From assembly GCA_032358255.1 (NCBI GenBank), contig JAULBX010030817.1:1-64000 (forward strand): a DNA stretch of 64,000 bases. Reading direction: 5' to 3'. Positions 16,827 through 28,494 of the stretch are shown piece by piece. Each line of letters opens with the position of its first letter. The stretch's first letter is position 1. A program made the position numbers and the translations under genes. The notes beneath the pieces are model-generated. The model did no database searches, had not been told where the DNA came from, and saw nothing but the letters and a program-made list of their open reading frames with translations. This DNA comes from Heterotrichella gracilis. Lineage: Eukaryota; Sar; Xanthophyceae; Tribonematales; Xanthonemataceae.

Positions 16827-18583
16827 GCGCTGCAACGAGGCATTGCGTCTATGAAAGCCACAGCTTTGCACCATGGCGATCAGTGGGTCAGCACAGCACG
16901 GCCTGTCCCCCGGCAGGTGCACCCATCAGCTAGTACTTCAACCAGTATGGACCTGCGGCAGCTCAGCTACAGTGACCGGAAATGGGCAGGTGCACTTGGG
17001 ACGACTGATTCTGCACTGCAGCCTAGCTGTGTGGGCGCCGTCGTAGCTGGTTCACCATTCTGGTATTGGTTTGGGCTCATTGTTTTTATGCCTTTTTTAT
17101 ATCAATTTCATTTGCCCTGCAAAGCTAAATTAACCATGGCAGGCTCAAGTCCCTGCTGGCAGTCCTTGCAGTGCAGGCTACATCAGTATCCATATTTTGG
17201 AAGTTAATTCTGTATGTTCCCGTCTGTCATGCTTTGCTGTCTATTCCAAATGTGTGTGCGTACTGGGCTTTAACATAACTTATTAAGTTATGTTAATGAG
17301 CGTACCTGCATTATGCTTGCTAGAGCTAGCTAGCCAGGTCGTGATGCATTATAATAGAGTTGAGCATTGTCTGAGACTCCTGACGCACTGCCAGTTGAAC
17401 CACTAGGAATTCTCGAATTATAGTTGTTTCACAAGCCACTGGCACTATGATAAGCCGATGCCGGCTGGGAATGCCTTTCTGTTGCCAACTTTGAACAAGT
17501 TGTTGGTTGGTTGGCAAAAGTATTCTGTATAATTTGATGTCAAATTAATTCACGTCACGTGACGCATGCGCAAGGTACCTTGTTTCTGGACTCCATGATA
17601 ATCATTTTGACGATCCACCCCGCACTCGTGCAGCCTGAGTCTGATCCTGAGGAGCATGCATGGCGCCATGATGTGCGCGCATGCGCAGGCCTCCGGATAT
17701 CATTAATATATTATGCTTGCACGCATGCGCAGTGACCGCCAGCTGTGCACCGGCATGACTGCTATGGAGTCCGACTCTGGACCGGTCATGTCCTATGATG
17801 CAACCTGTCAGGATCATGATCACTGGTCATGACTCGTCGGGCCATCCAGGATCATGATGCAAAATACTGGCCATGAGGCGACGTATGCATGCAATATGTT
17901 AACAATTGAATTCAACTTGGATATTGAATGTTGAATTTAAACTTAACTAAAGTTTAAATTATCCAAGCAGCTTTATTTGCGGCAGCCGCAAAGACAGTGT
18001 CAATTGAGTCAACGACAGTCACAATGCGTCACTCCTGACCTGCATGGACACTGGATGGGCCACTGGCTACCCGCTGAGCACCAGATCCTGGCTTATAAGC
18101 TACAGCCTAGTACAATGTTTGGAATATCAAAAAATTCCTTGACCGTACCAATTGACAACCAAATTTTCCTGGAATACACAGTGTTCCCTCCAAACACAGT
18201 GTTTCCTCCCAGCCTGGCGTGCCGCAGTCTACAAATCTGAATATAATATTTAAAAAACCAACAAACTATTCAAACAGAATCTGGTGTGCAAGGACAACAA
18301 ATAAAAGCTATAATTAAAAGGTTGCCAGTTTTGCGGCACAGCCCCTATCCCGTGAACATATGTACTGCTAACGTTGCATGGATAACCCTTCACTGCCAAA
18401 CTATAATGAAATCGTAATTTTGGAAGCCAATGTTCACGCACAACTTGTGGGCTTGAAGCAAAATGCAAGCTGGCATCCGGTAGTTAACCCTAAAAAAGGG
18501 TCTACGGTAGTAAAAAGATATTGAGTTCACAATATTGGCAATTCACACATGGTTTCCTAGCCGGTCCCTACCGGTTCCCGTCA
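16827..18583. other. Convergent intergenic region, AT-rich and palindrome-rich
   Basis: Lies between two genes whose 3' ends face each other. It holds a perfect 12-bp hairpin at 17270-17296, three GCATGCGCA words (near 17565, 17680 and 17723), two GGATCATGATC words near 17812 and 17850, and an AT-rich block at 17880-18480. No coding signal or recognisable transposon domain is seen. Confidence 0.6.
17270..17296. repeat. Perfect 12-bp hairpin, TTAACATAACTT arms
   Basis: TTAACATAACTT at 17270-17281 and its reverse complement at 17285-17296 flank a 3-base loop. It lies 444 bases after the amine oxidase stop. It may be part of a small inverted-repeat element. Confidence 0.8.
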
Positions 18584-20479
18584 TCACTGCGGTATGCACC
18601 GTCGCTTGCGCAGCTTGCTGTCGTATATCCTCTTGTACCCCGCCGCACAGCTGCTGCACCCCCACCCCTGGTTGCACTGGCTGCACCCCAGCACCTCCTG
18701 GCATGAGGAGCAGCGCTGCACCGTGGTGCCACTGACCTTGCCCGGCATGGTGCTCTGCAAGAAGTAGCCCTGCTTGCACTTGGTGCACCCCTGCTGGTCG
18801 CTGCACACGCTGCATCCTAGGCTGGTGGCGCAACGCCGGCAGTTTCGCCTGCCACTGGCATCCTGGGCAAGATAGCGCCCCGCCGGGCAGCTGGTGCAGC
18901 CCTTGTAGTCTGAGCAGCTGCGGCAGTTGTCACACTTGGCGCACTTGCGCAGGTAGGGGTAGGTTTGGGTTTCGTCCCACAAGTAGCTGCCGCTGGGACA
19001 CGACTTGCACCCCTTGTCGCTGCATGATTTGCACCCCAGCGTCTTGTTGCAGTCCACACACACGGCCGGGCCCTCAGACGGCTGCGGGTACACAGAGCCA
19101 GTCCACTCATAGTACTTTGCAAACCCAGACTTGCAGGAGGTACAGCCCTTGCTGTCGCTGCAGCTGCTAGAGCAGTTGGCCTTGGAGCAGCTGCGGCACT
19201 GCACGCCTGCAAAGGTGTTGTTGGGCCCAGCAAACATGTCGCGGAACTTGTACCACCCCTTCTTGCACTGCAGGCACCCACCGCCCTCCGGGTCGCATGG
19301 GCCATCACAGTTGTAGCGACTGCACTTGTCACAAAACTGCAGCGTGAACGCCCCTGGGTCGATGCGCGTGGCAGGGCTCTTGGTGTAGCCCTTGGGGCAG
19401 CTGTCCTGACCCATCAAAGCGTCGGCCCTGCACCCATAGTTTTGCGAGCATCTGCCGGGGCAGTTGAGGTAGTTGCTGGTAGAACCCATGCCGCAGCTCT
19501 TGCACTTCATGTTGTTTGTCACAATCCAGTCCACGGTGTACTGCTGATAGTTGTTGTTAACCTGCAGCAAGGAATGGGAAGCGGTCAAACCTGTGCAACA
19601 CCCTGCAGGTTGGCTAAATGGTAGATGTGTGTGGCCAAACGCAGGTGCAGTAGCGGCAGCAGTTTCCACAGTGTGCAGCAGCGAAGTGTCTGCGCACCTT
19701 CTGAGCCACAAACGAGATAGCTTCGCCTGGGCACGAAGAGCAGCCCTTGAAATCGGAGCAGGTGCCTGGGCAGCCCAGGTCTGAGCAGCTGGTACACTGG
19801 TTGACCTTGTACTGTATGTCGGTGATGCTACATGCGCCGCCGCACTTCTCCTGGCTGCTGTTCACCACGCGGTCCACCGTGGTGCTGTTGGTGCCTTGAA
19901 CATACCCTGCACAGCGCCCACAGGCAGGGACTTAGCCCATGCAGGGCAGTGTGGCGAAGGCGAGAGCGAGGGCTGCTAGGTGACATGGGTGCAGTAAGGG
20001 CTGACGGCTTATGAACGCGCATGCATGTGCGAGGTTACCCACCTGACGGGCAGCTGCGGCAGCCATAGTATGGCTGGCATGTGTCGCTCATACACTTGAG
20101 TGTTGCGCACTCGATGCAGTAGTCTGTGGAATAGCCAGCTACCGGGTTGTTGGCCTGGATGGGGATGTAGCCTGGTGCGCACTGTGTGCACCGAAACCCA
20201 AAGCTTTTCCCGTTGCTGTACCCAGGGTAAGCTGACGTGCAGCTGAGGCAGTTCTTCACCGAGGTGCAACCCTGTGCACATACTGAAGGGGACAGGGAAG
20301 GGCATCAGCCAGCGCCCAGATCAACCATGCCCCCAGACAAGAAGTCAGTGCAACCAGCTAGCCACAAGCTAAGAACTTTATGCCAGCATAGCAGCACCAG
20401 CTACGTTGCATGCTTGCGTACCTTGTTGCACACAAAGGGCCACCGCCAGCGCAACCAGCGTATGCACCGAGGCAGGCAT
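18584..20479 (-). CDS. Secreted cysteine-rich repeat protein
   Basis: Function unknown. Exons on the minus strand: 20479-20422, 20282-20043, 19906-19698, 19561-18584; 494 aa. The first exon codes a 19-residue leader (MPASVHTLVALAVALCVQQ) with a hydrophobic core, a good signal peptide. The mature part has about 63 cysteines by eye (13 percent) in repeats of roughly 30-45 residues of the form C-x2-C, GC-x2-C-x-GY, recalling furin-like or growth-factor-receptor Cys modules and the CxxC surface proteins of protists. No transmembrane helix or GPI-like tail follows; it ends in a basic KLRKRRCIPQ. All introns are phase 0 or 1 and fall between modules, as expected for repeat expansion. Role in the extracellular matrix or cell wall is a guess. 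The start is supported by the signal peptide and a CCACC context. Confidence 0.85.
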
Positions 20480-22163
20480 GGTGGCGGTGTGCAGCTGGTT
20501 GTGGCGCCCTCCTGCTTTTATGCCTTGGTCTTCCGCTCACGGTAGTCACTGCAGCCGAATTGCGCCGCTGGGCGTGGTTGCACCCGACAGGAAGTCCACC
20601 ACCCCCTGACACAGGGTCTGCTGGCCACACTCCCTATAGGTGGCACACAGCTGGAGGCCTGCAGACAAGTGGGTGGGGTTGGGGCCTGCTGCAGGGAACC
20701 AGGTAGCGTCACCAACCTAAGTGGCTTTCCCGGGAAGGAATCTACAAATCATACGACACCCAAGTAAACAGCTGCTTCGCCCCTGAGTTGATGGGGTTTT
20801 GCCTGCTGCCATCCACACATGCAGCTGGTGGAGAAGGTGGTCCACAACATAAGCAGTTGGGCACGCAAGGAGACTGTGTGGGAAGATAAACGACAGTGCC
20901 GCAACATAAGCTTCCTTTCGCAGCTTGCCATAAGTAACAACAGCAACAAAACAGATACAAAACCCGTAGTATGTGGTCCCCACACACGAAACTGCATGCG
21001 TCCTACAATTCAGGCCCGCGTCCGGGCTGGCCACCCACCTGAACACCCTTGGCGTAAGTACGTGCCACTGGTGCAGCAAACCCCACGTCCTGGCTCCGCT
21101 ATGTACCCAGTGATGGAGGCATCGAGACTCCCCCTACTTTGTTGCAGTTGTGCCAGTATTGACAGGGAAAGCCCTCTGCGATGTACACCCAGGTGCGAGC
21201 TGCCACTTGGCCCCGGACGGCAAGCTGTGTCCACAGTAATAACTAATAGCGCGGGGGGACGTTCTGGCGTACACTAGAAGTAACTGGCACCTGTAAAATG
21301 CCTCGTGCGTTAAATCATGGACCAAGGCATGCCTTGTGGTCGAACCGAATGCACGCTGGGGTCTGTATCACAAAGGCCACAGCTGGCGACAACATCGTTA
21401 TCGATCGCAACAGTTAAAACAGACGTGGTTACAAGCGTTTAGTTGCTCTAACACCTGGTTGTGTTGCCCGCGGCGTTAGCAACAGGCGGGGTTTTGATAC
21501 AGGTGGAGGCGGAGTGAGCTGGGCTGGGCGCCCACCTGGCTGCCAGGTGGCGCTAAAGAACCCTTTGCATGCAGGTTCACAGAAGGCTTTGTATCTCCCT
21601 TTAGACTCGTCCAACCTCTTGGCAACGTGAGGACCCGCAAGAGCACATATCGCCCACGCGCGTTTCCACTAAAAGTGTCAAAGCACTTCAAACTGCAATG
21701 CATGCATACACGACGGTCTGCCTCTGTGTTGCAACACTCACTGTTTGGGCTACCAGGACGAAAGTGAGCAGGAACAGTGTGCAGCAATTTGCCTGAAAAT
21801 GGTGCACATGTGCAAACAGTTGTGATTAGGCAGGGCAACTCAGCTGGGGCTAGCCAACATGGCTGCAGCTCAAAACCCTCGACGTTTGTCACCACCTGCT
21901 TAAAATTGCCTGAAGCTCCTGCAAGCTTGGCCACCAGCACCCGAACAACATATGAGGCAGGCAGTATTGGGCACAACCTTGTGATACATGTCAGCACAGT
22001 TGCAAACGGAACCAGGTCACTTCCTCGCAGTGGCAAGCCTGGCGCACCACCACATAGGGCTGACAGAAGGGGCACCACCTTTAGCACCGACAGCTGCGGG
22101 CTCCTACAAAGGGCTGTGCTCACACATGGCATATTATGGTCGTCAGGCGGCATGGCCTATTGG
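20480..22163. other. Intergenic region, no supported gene
   Basis: Spacer between two minus-strand genes. One 225-codon minus-strand open frame (21476-22153) exists, but its composition is not like a protein family I know and no splice logic supports it. A TGCATGCA block lies near 21698. The upstream part should hold the promoter of the Cys-rich gene. Confidence 0.5.
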
Positions 22164-23849
22164 TTAGGCTCCAACCCACGCCCCTCCAACTCCCTCTTCC
22201 AGCTGCGGCACCCGCTCAAACCTGAGTATGGGGTCTCTCAAGGGGAAGGGGCCGGACACAGCGCGGCAAGCGCTGTCATTGTGCAGCCGGGGGACCTGGG
22301 CCAACGCACAACAACCCACTAGCAACGACAAGGTTTGGCAAACAGCACGTGGGGACGTAGGGAGGGGGGGGCACATGCACATGCAGGCGGTTGCTTATGG
22401 TGAGTTGTGGTGGGTGGAGGTGGATGGGGGGGGGTGGGGGGGTGCACTCTGGCCATCCGCGCACCCACCTGTGTGGCCGGGTCCCGCAGCCCTGATACCT
22501 GCGGGTAGTCAAACACCACCAGGGCGGTGGCACTGCAAGCTGTCTCACAGCATCGCCTGTCGTCCCAATAGGTGGCATTGGAAGCCAGCAGCCAGGAGCC
22601 AACCGTCACGTCCTCATTATTGAACAGGCGCAGGCTCCCAAGGGGCCGTGACGAGATGAGGCCAGCCACGCGCCCTGACAGCACATAGAATGGGCCCCAG
22701 GTGTGCGCAAAGTAGTTGGTGCTGCCCAGTACGACGTGCTGCGGCTCATGCCACTTGCTGTCCGGGCGAGTGAAGATGGGACCCGTTTTAAAGCATCCAA
22801 TGTAATCTGCAGGTTGTGGGAGGCCTGGTAGGCAGATGGTATTGAAGGGTTGTTATCATACGACCAGCATTCGCATATGATGTGAGCAGCGCATCCCTTA
22901 CCCTCACATCCACCACTGGGCGCCTAGTCCCCCCCCACCTGCTTGCTTATCTTCCCATTGTGCCAGCGCGTGCGGCAGTCTGCCCAGGCGCAGGTACACA
23001 TCATCGTCCACCTTCACCAGGTAGCGCACAGAGTAGGCTGCCGACACGCTCCGGATGAACGACAGGGTCTTGCTGGCAAGCTGGAGGTACGCCTCCTGCA
23101 GGGTGCAGCGCAAAGGTGAGGACAGGGCCAATACTGAGCAGCAGCACCGTGCTTCCCTCCCGCTACCACCTCTGCTGGCTGCCTACCTTGACTGGCAACC
23201 TCCAGAAGTCGCCATGTTGCTCCTCCTCCATGCGCAGCTCCCCCTGTTCACCCTGGCTGCGCCCCTGGCCGATGACAAAGCGCACCACTACGCCCCTCCG
23301 CTCCCAGTCAGCCAGGGCGTGGCGGTCCCCAGGGAACCATGTGGCGCGCAGGGCAGTGCGGCGAGCTCGGTAGGATCGGCCTGTGATCAGGGCAAGCACG
23401 GCCTGTCATTACCACCACCACTGCCACCGCCGTCACATTGCGCAGCCAGACATGTACCACCACCACGGGTGTCACGGTGTGTGTGTGGGGGGGGTATAGG
23501 CGGTACCCGCAACTTGGACATGGTGCCACAGTCATACAGCCAGTGCACGGGAGTGACCCCCAATGAATAGCCCCGTACCAAAGCCAGTCTGCACTCCCAC
23601 AAACACCAGCGCCTCCTGCCTGGGAGGAGGTGAAGCCATCCGAACCACTGCCCCTGCTTGCTGCGCTCCTTCACCTGCTGCCCCTCTGCTGCTCCCCAAG
23701 TGCGTAACCCCATCACCTACTGCCTCCTTGCTAGCCCACAGCCTGCGTGCGTAGGGCCCGCACACCACACCCGGGTTGAGCACCAGATTGCATACCAGCA
23801 CCAGCACAGCAGCAGCAGCTGTCAGCACACCAAGCCGGGAGACCCGCAT
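22164..23849 (-). CDS. GT31 family beta-1,3-galactosyltransferase-like protein
   Basis: Golgi type II glycosyltransferase. Exons on the minus strand: 23849-23579, 23380-23187, 23095-22939, 22806-22469, 22295-22164; 363 aa. Residues 1-25 form a short basic N-terminus (MRVSR) and a hydrophobic Ala/Leu/Val signal anchor, placing the catalytic part in the lumen. The GT31 hallmarks appear in order: RRTALRATWF (acceptor-side Arg/Trp motif), VRYLVKVDDDVYL with the DDD metal- and sugar-binding motif, YVLSGRVAGLI, and LFNNEDVTVGSW carrying the ED-V-G motif. In green plants such enzymes build arabinogalactan and other O-glycans. Donor and acceptor cannot be told from sequence. The first exon ends inside the first strand of the fold (FVGVQTGFG). 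Confidence 0.88.
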
Positions 23850-24887
23850 AGCGCACACCACTGCACCGTGGTGGCTGGGAGGAGAATACCTGCAGGGGGG
23901 CACACGTCCAGGCGGTAGATGGCTTACCTGGGAAACCCACCAATGGTTGGCAAAGCACGATAACCACGACAAGTAAAACACGACGAGTACTGCATTTCTG
24001 GAAGAGGTACAACACAACAAGACGTATAGTTAGACGTTACACAAGTTGTATGCCCACCAACCCCAAGTGGCCTCACCAATCAGGCCCCCCTGTGCATGTT
24101 CTGTGTTGACAGCATCGTGGTGCTGCTCAAACAGCAATGCATCGGGTGCAGGGCAGTAAAAAGCCAAGCATTGGCAACTGAGACAGTGGCAATTGGTGGC
24201 GAATGCATGCATGCATCTGATTACATCTGATTCCTGCGGAGTGCGGCCTGTACTGCCGTAAGCTGGTTCTACAACAGGCTTTCTGCAGGGGCTGTTTCAC
24301 TGTGTCACTTTGAGTTGGTGCAGCTTGTGGGTGGGGCTTTCAAACTACTGTAATTACCGTTTAAACACGCATCTGATCAGTTCGAACGCTCGCGCTCCCC
24401 GCTTTCATTGCACCAAATTTTCTCTCGGATAACGTTTTGGGTAACTTCATAGTGCGAAACCACGACAGTTGCAAGCCCCTTATCTGCCACCAATACCTCT
24501 CTGATATCCTGCGACTTGACGGATACACGCCAGGTCACGTAGACGGCACTGATAGCAACCCCACACTGGGCACTCTGGCACTTGGGTACTTGCACCCACC
24601 GCTGTGCTTGCACAGGTAGGTGGCAACGTGCGGGTCAGGAAACCCGTGCAAAACCTGACAAAGATAAACTTGATGAAAAATACTGGAAGAGTTATCTTTG
24701 TGCTTCAAATAGCCACTCCTTTGTTGGTGCCTGGTTTGTACGGCATCTCCGTTTGCACTGCATGCCAGGCCCTCCTGGGCGGCGAGCCAGGTGGGCAGCC
24801 CTGAGCCAAGTTCTGTGCTTTCGCAGCAGTATACGGGCTCACGAAGCTCACAAATACCCCTTTGTTTTACCACCCCCAGCCTCAGCC
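23850..24887. promoter_or_regulatory. Divergent intergenic region (GT31 / AKR2 promoters)
   Basis: About 1 kb between divergent start codons, so it should hold both promoters. A TGCATGCATGCAT run lies near 24204. No TATA box could be assigned with confidence, and no gene is seen. Confidence 0.4.
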
Positions 24888-27697
24888 ATGGCCGCACCAG
24901 GTGAGGCCCTGCACCTGGACAACGTACATGCCATAGTCTGCTATAAACCATAAACATACTACTGCACTACCCACCTCGCCCCACCCAACCTCATCTACAC
25001 CTCCTTCCGCAGTGGGCACTGGCTGTGTGCACATGCGCAGTCTGGCGAGGACTGGCACCACCACACCCCGCCAGGCACTCCTCTCCTCCCGCCACGCACG
25101 CCCCACCCCCCAGCGCGTGCGAAGCAGTGCAGAGGGTGGCGCCCCCGATCCTCAGGCCATGCAGCAGGCCATGAATGACCCAGCGGTGCGTGGTTGCCAG
25201 TGGACTGCACCCCCTCGTGTCAATGCAGTGTGCTGGGCACAAGGGGCCCTGGCTTTGAGCCCAAGTCCAGTCCTGATAGGCTAATGCGTTGCCCCCCGCC
25301 CCCCCCAGGTGCGTGCGCGTCTGTCCGCTATGGAGGAGGCCATGAAGCAGCCACAGGTTGCTGAGCAGGTGCAGCAGATGAGCGCGCTCATGCAGAACCA
25401 AGAAATGATGGCGCGCATGGCGGAGCTGAGGGTGGGTAACGGGGTGGATGGGGATGTGACGGTGGGGCATATCGCTGCTTGCCTTGTGAGGTGCTGCAAT
25501 AGTTATATGTAAGACTAAATCCAGTGTTGACCAGGCTATAGTGCTGGGGCGCTTGCAAGTAGCCAACGAGTTTATTTGATAAGTATGTTTTTCGTTTTGA
25601 ACCTTTTTGGTTTTTTATTATGATGTATTTTGTTATAACTGTTAGTCCTTCTGGTGGCACTGTCTTGCACCCGTGCCCCCCCACTGCGCTAGCCAGACTT
25701 GTCCCTCCCCGCGCAGGAAGATCCCGAGCTGAAACCTGTATTCGAAGAGATGCGCGCGGGGGGCATGGATGCCCTGATGAAGTACATGAACGACCCTGAC
25801 TTCCTGGCAAAGATAGGCGCAAAGCTGGGCGACTTGCCCATGCAGGCGGCAGCAGGGGGTGCGGCGCCACCCCCTGGGCCCACTGGGGCGCCGGGGGCAG
25901 AGCCAGAAATCAACAACCTGCTGGACGCCGCTAAGTACGACCCCTGCGCCCTGACATGGCCTGACAATGGTGTTCTCATCCCACCATTGCTGCACCTGCC
26001 GCTCATGTCAATTTCTGTCCATGGCGCGTTGTTCAGTTGCCTTGCCAGTGGCAGCCCCCGGCCCTGTGGTGGCTCGTCCCCAAACCTGCCACCGCCATGC
26101 ATCCAGGTACGGCGATCTGGAAGCTGTTGACGACTTCCTAGCCATTGGCAAGAGCCCCGATGAGTGCGACGGTGCCGGCCGCACCGCACTCCACTACGCG
26201 GTGGCGCACAGCCAGGGGCCTGTGGTGGCCATGCTGCTGGAGGCGGGTGCCAACCTGGAGGCTGTGGACGCTAAGAAGAACACGCCACTGCATTACGCCG
26301 CAGGTGGGGGGGGGGGGGGGTCAAATGAAGTGTGTTAGGAAGCAATGTGTGGACAAGATATTAGATAACTATCAGTCGTAAGATAAGCAGAGCTTTTCCT
26401 TTAGCATTGAAAATGCGCGTACGTAATACGCAATACGTGGATAAAAAATAGTTGAAGATGCGTTATCTGATACCCTTGACCTGGCCATGCATGTGACGCA
26501 CTTTCCATATTAAAAAACTCCACATATGACCTGGAAAATGCTTCAGGTCACATGCAAACCTTACACATGCATATCCCAGGACCCAACACAGCACAGTTTT
26601 GCTGTCTAACGGCCAATACTCGCCTATAATATAATGCATTGGAAATTGAAATTTAATATGCGGCCTGTTTTGCAAATGTACTTAAATATGTACTTGGATA
26701 TATTCAAGTGGATTAAATGCATTTAATTAAAAAATATAACGTATATGTAAATGTATCTTCACGTATTACCGACAAAAATAGAAAACGTGGAAATTTGTAT
26801 TATTCTTCGGCAATACGTGGTGTTTTCAATTCCTTTATTCCTTCTTGTTGCGCCTGCACAGCCAAACCAGCTGGCTGTTAATCACAATCTATGCAGCCAG
26901 GATGTTGTTTAGCGGCCTTGCGGAGCACAGGTTTTCCGCAATATTGCATATGCACATATGGAAGGGAGGGAGAGGCTACTTGAGAACCAGGACATCAGGA
27001 GGTCACCACTGGCTTGGTCTTCTGAGTATGTACAACCTTGGTCACCGTGCTCCATGTGATAGCCCCGCCCACATCTAGGTGCAGGCAGTGCTTGGAGCCA
27101 CCTTGGTACAAGTGGTTGATGGTATTATATAATATCGCTTATCTGTGCAGGCTATGGGCGCACAGCTATTGTTGCCCAGCTGGTGGCTGCAGGGGCCAGC
27201 GGCGCGGCGGAGAACGACACCGGCAAGACACCCTACGACCTGGTCAAGTAAGTGCAGTACTGGGGCTGCTAGGCACATCGTGGGGCCACGTGGGGCCGCT
27301 AGGCACATCATGGCAACCATTGGTGCACTGTACATGGCATTTATGTCGCTTGACATAAATGCACAACATAATAAACTGCGTCACAGTTTATTAGAAAGTA
27401 CAGCCACCTTTGGCGCTGCCCTACTAATACTGGCTAGGAGGCCTTCCATTAGTGTATATGATTGTGAAGTATTACAAGGCCTCGATGCGTTGACGGTGCG
27501 CAGATGTGGTGGCGTATTGCATTTCAGCGCCACCTTATAAAATTGTGCACACATGTACTGTGGGATGTGACATGTGGGATCACCACTCTGCGTCCCCCGA
27601 CCTCTGCAGGCAGGAGCCACGCAACCCGCTGAATGGCGATGAGACCACGCTGCAGCTGCTGGAGGCGGCGGTCACGGCGCACAGCAGCACATCATGA
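24888..27697 (+). CDS. AKR2: AKR2-type ankyrin-repeat chaperone for chloroplast outer-membrane proteins
   Basis: In plants AKR2 binds newly made outer-envelope proteins in the cytosol and guides them to the chloroplast. Exons: 24888-24900, 25013-25185, 25309-25431, 25717-25934, 26107-26303, 27151-27247, 27610-27697; 302 aa. An STI1/C1-like region holds MEEAMKQPQVAEQVQQM and EDPELKPVFEEMRAGGMDAL, then MKYMNDPDFLAKIG (about residues 55-150). Ankyrin repeats follow from about 175: GRTALHYAV and KKNTPLHYAAGYGRTAIV, then GKTPYDLV. The first 50 residues are Arg/Thr/Ser-rich without acid and resemble a transit peptide, which is unusual for a cytosolic factor. The 13-base first exon is inferred from phase and splice sites. 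The long fifth intron contains an AT-rich block. Confidence 0.86.
26304..27150. other. Long AT-rich intron of the AKR2 gene
   Basis: At 847 bases this is the longest intron of the gene. It begins with a G run of about 14, and bases 26320-26830 are markedly AT-rich compared with neighbouring introns, with repeated AATACG and ATACGTGG words. It may hold an old inserted element. No coding capacity is seen. Confidence 0.5.
27262..27313. repeat. 22-bp imperfect tandem repeat in AKR2 intron 6
   Basis: GGGGCTGCTAGGCACATCGT and GGGGCCGCTAGGCACATCAT, each followed by GG, repeat with a 30-base period and two mismatches. Confidence 0.75.
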
Positions 27698-28494
27698 TCA
27701 TCAATAGACCTTGCCACAGTGACAACATGGACACCGTGGACAGCAATGTGGTGGCCATTGCTGTGAGGCCTGGCCCACGGGCAGGCGACGTGTGCTGTAT
27801 CCATTACAGCCAGGGTTGGGAAACATCAATGCAATGCCAGAGCTGAGCCGTTTGATGACGCCCATGGGCAGAATTTTGTTCAACAGCAACTTGCCAACGT
27901 TTAGACACTGTATCGTAGTACGACCACAGCCAGCCTTATCAGATAACTAGAAAATGCATTGAACGCCACGTCATGACGTATGTACTGGAGTCGTGCCAAT
28001 ATTCGAATTAGCGATATTGCTAATGGTGTCACACTCACCAAATTGGCTGACAATTGTCAATGATTTACATGATTAATTGCATCATCTCGTCAAGTAACAT
28101 CTGAAATGCCTACATGGTACCTCCCACTAAGTGAGTGTTTGCCCATTGATGGGCAGTGTGGCACACCTCTAGGTACCTGCACCTGCATGAATAATGACGC
28201 AACAGGATAGACCCTTGCTGCAATTGTTTAAACAGCGCAGCAGCTCGGCTTGATGATGTCCGGAGTTGATTACAGCCCTGCTACTGCTTGGCATCAGGCA
28301 AGTTGCCTGATGCATTGAATGCCAATGTTGCACTGATGAGCCTGCATATTATTTATGCAAACAAATAGTTGCCATCTGGGCAGTCCTCCCCATTTGGGAA
28401 ATGGAATGGTGCCCCTATTCGAGTGTGTATGCATAGCCTTGCCCTTTCCTCTCTCCCTCACGATTCTGCAGCTTCCCCCTTCCCCCCCGGCCCC
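27698..28494. other. Convergent intergenic spacer with a perfect 11-bp palindrome
   Basis: Tail-to-tail spacer between AKR2 and SPF30. GCATCAGGCAA at 28291-28301 and TTGCCTGATGC at 28303-28313 form a perfect inverted repeat around one base, flanked by further TTGGCAT/ATGCCAA complementarity. It might shape 3' ends of both genes. No gene is seen. Confidence 0.55.

Noticed and set aside
21476-22153. 225-codon open frame on the minus strand, Cys- and Leu-rich
   Set aside because: No family motif, no splice logic, and it lies directly downstream of a real gene. Long chance frames are common in GC-rich DNA.
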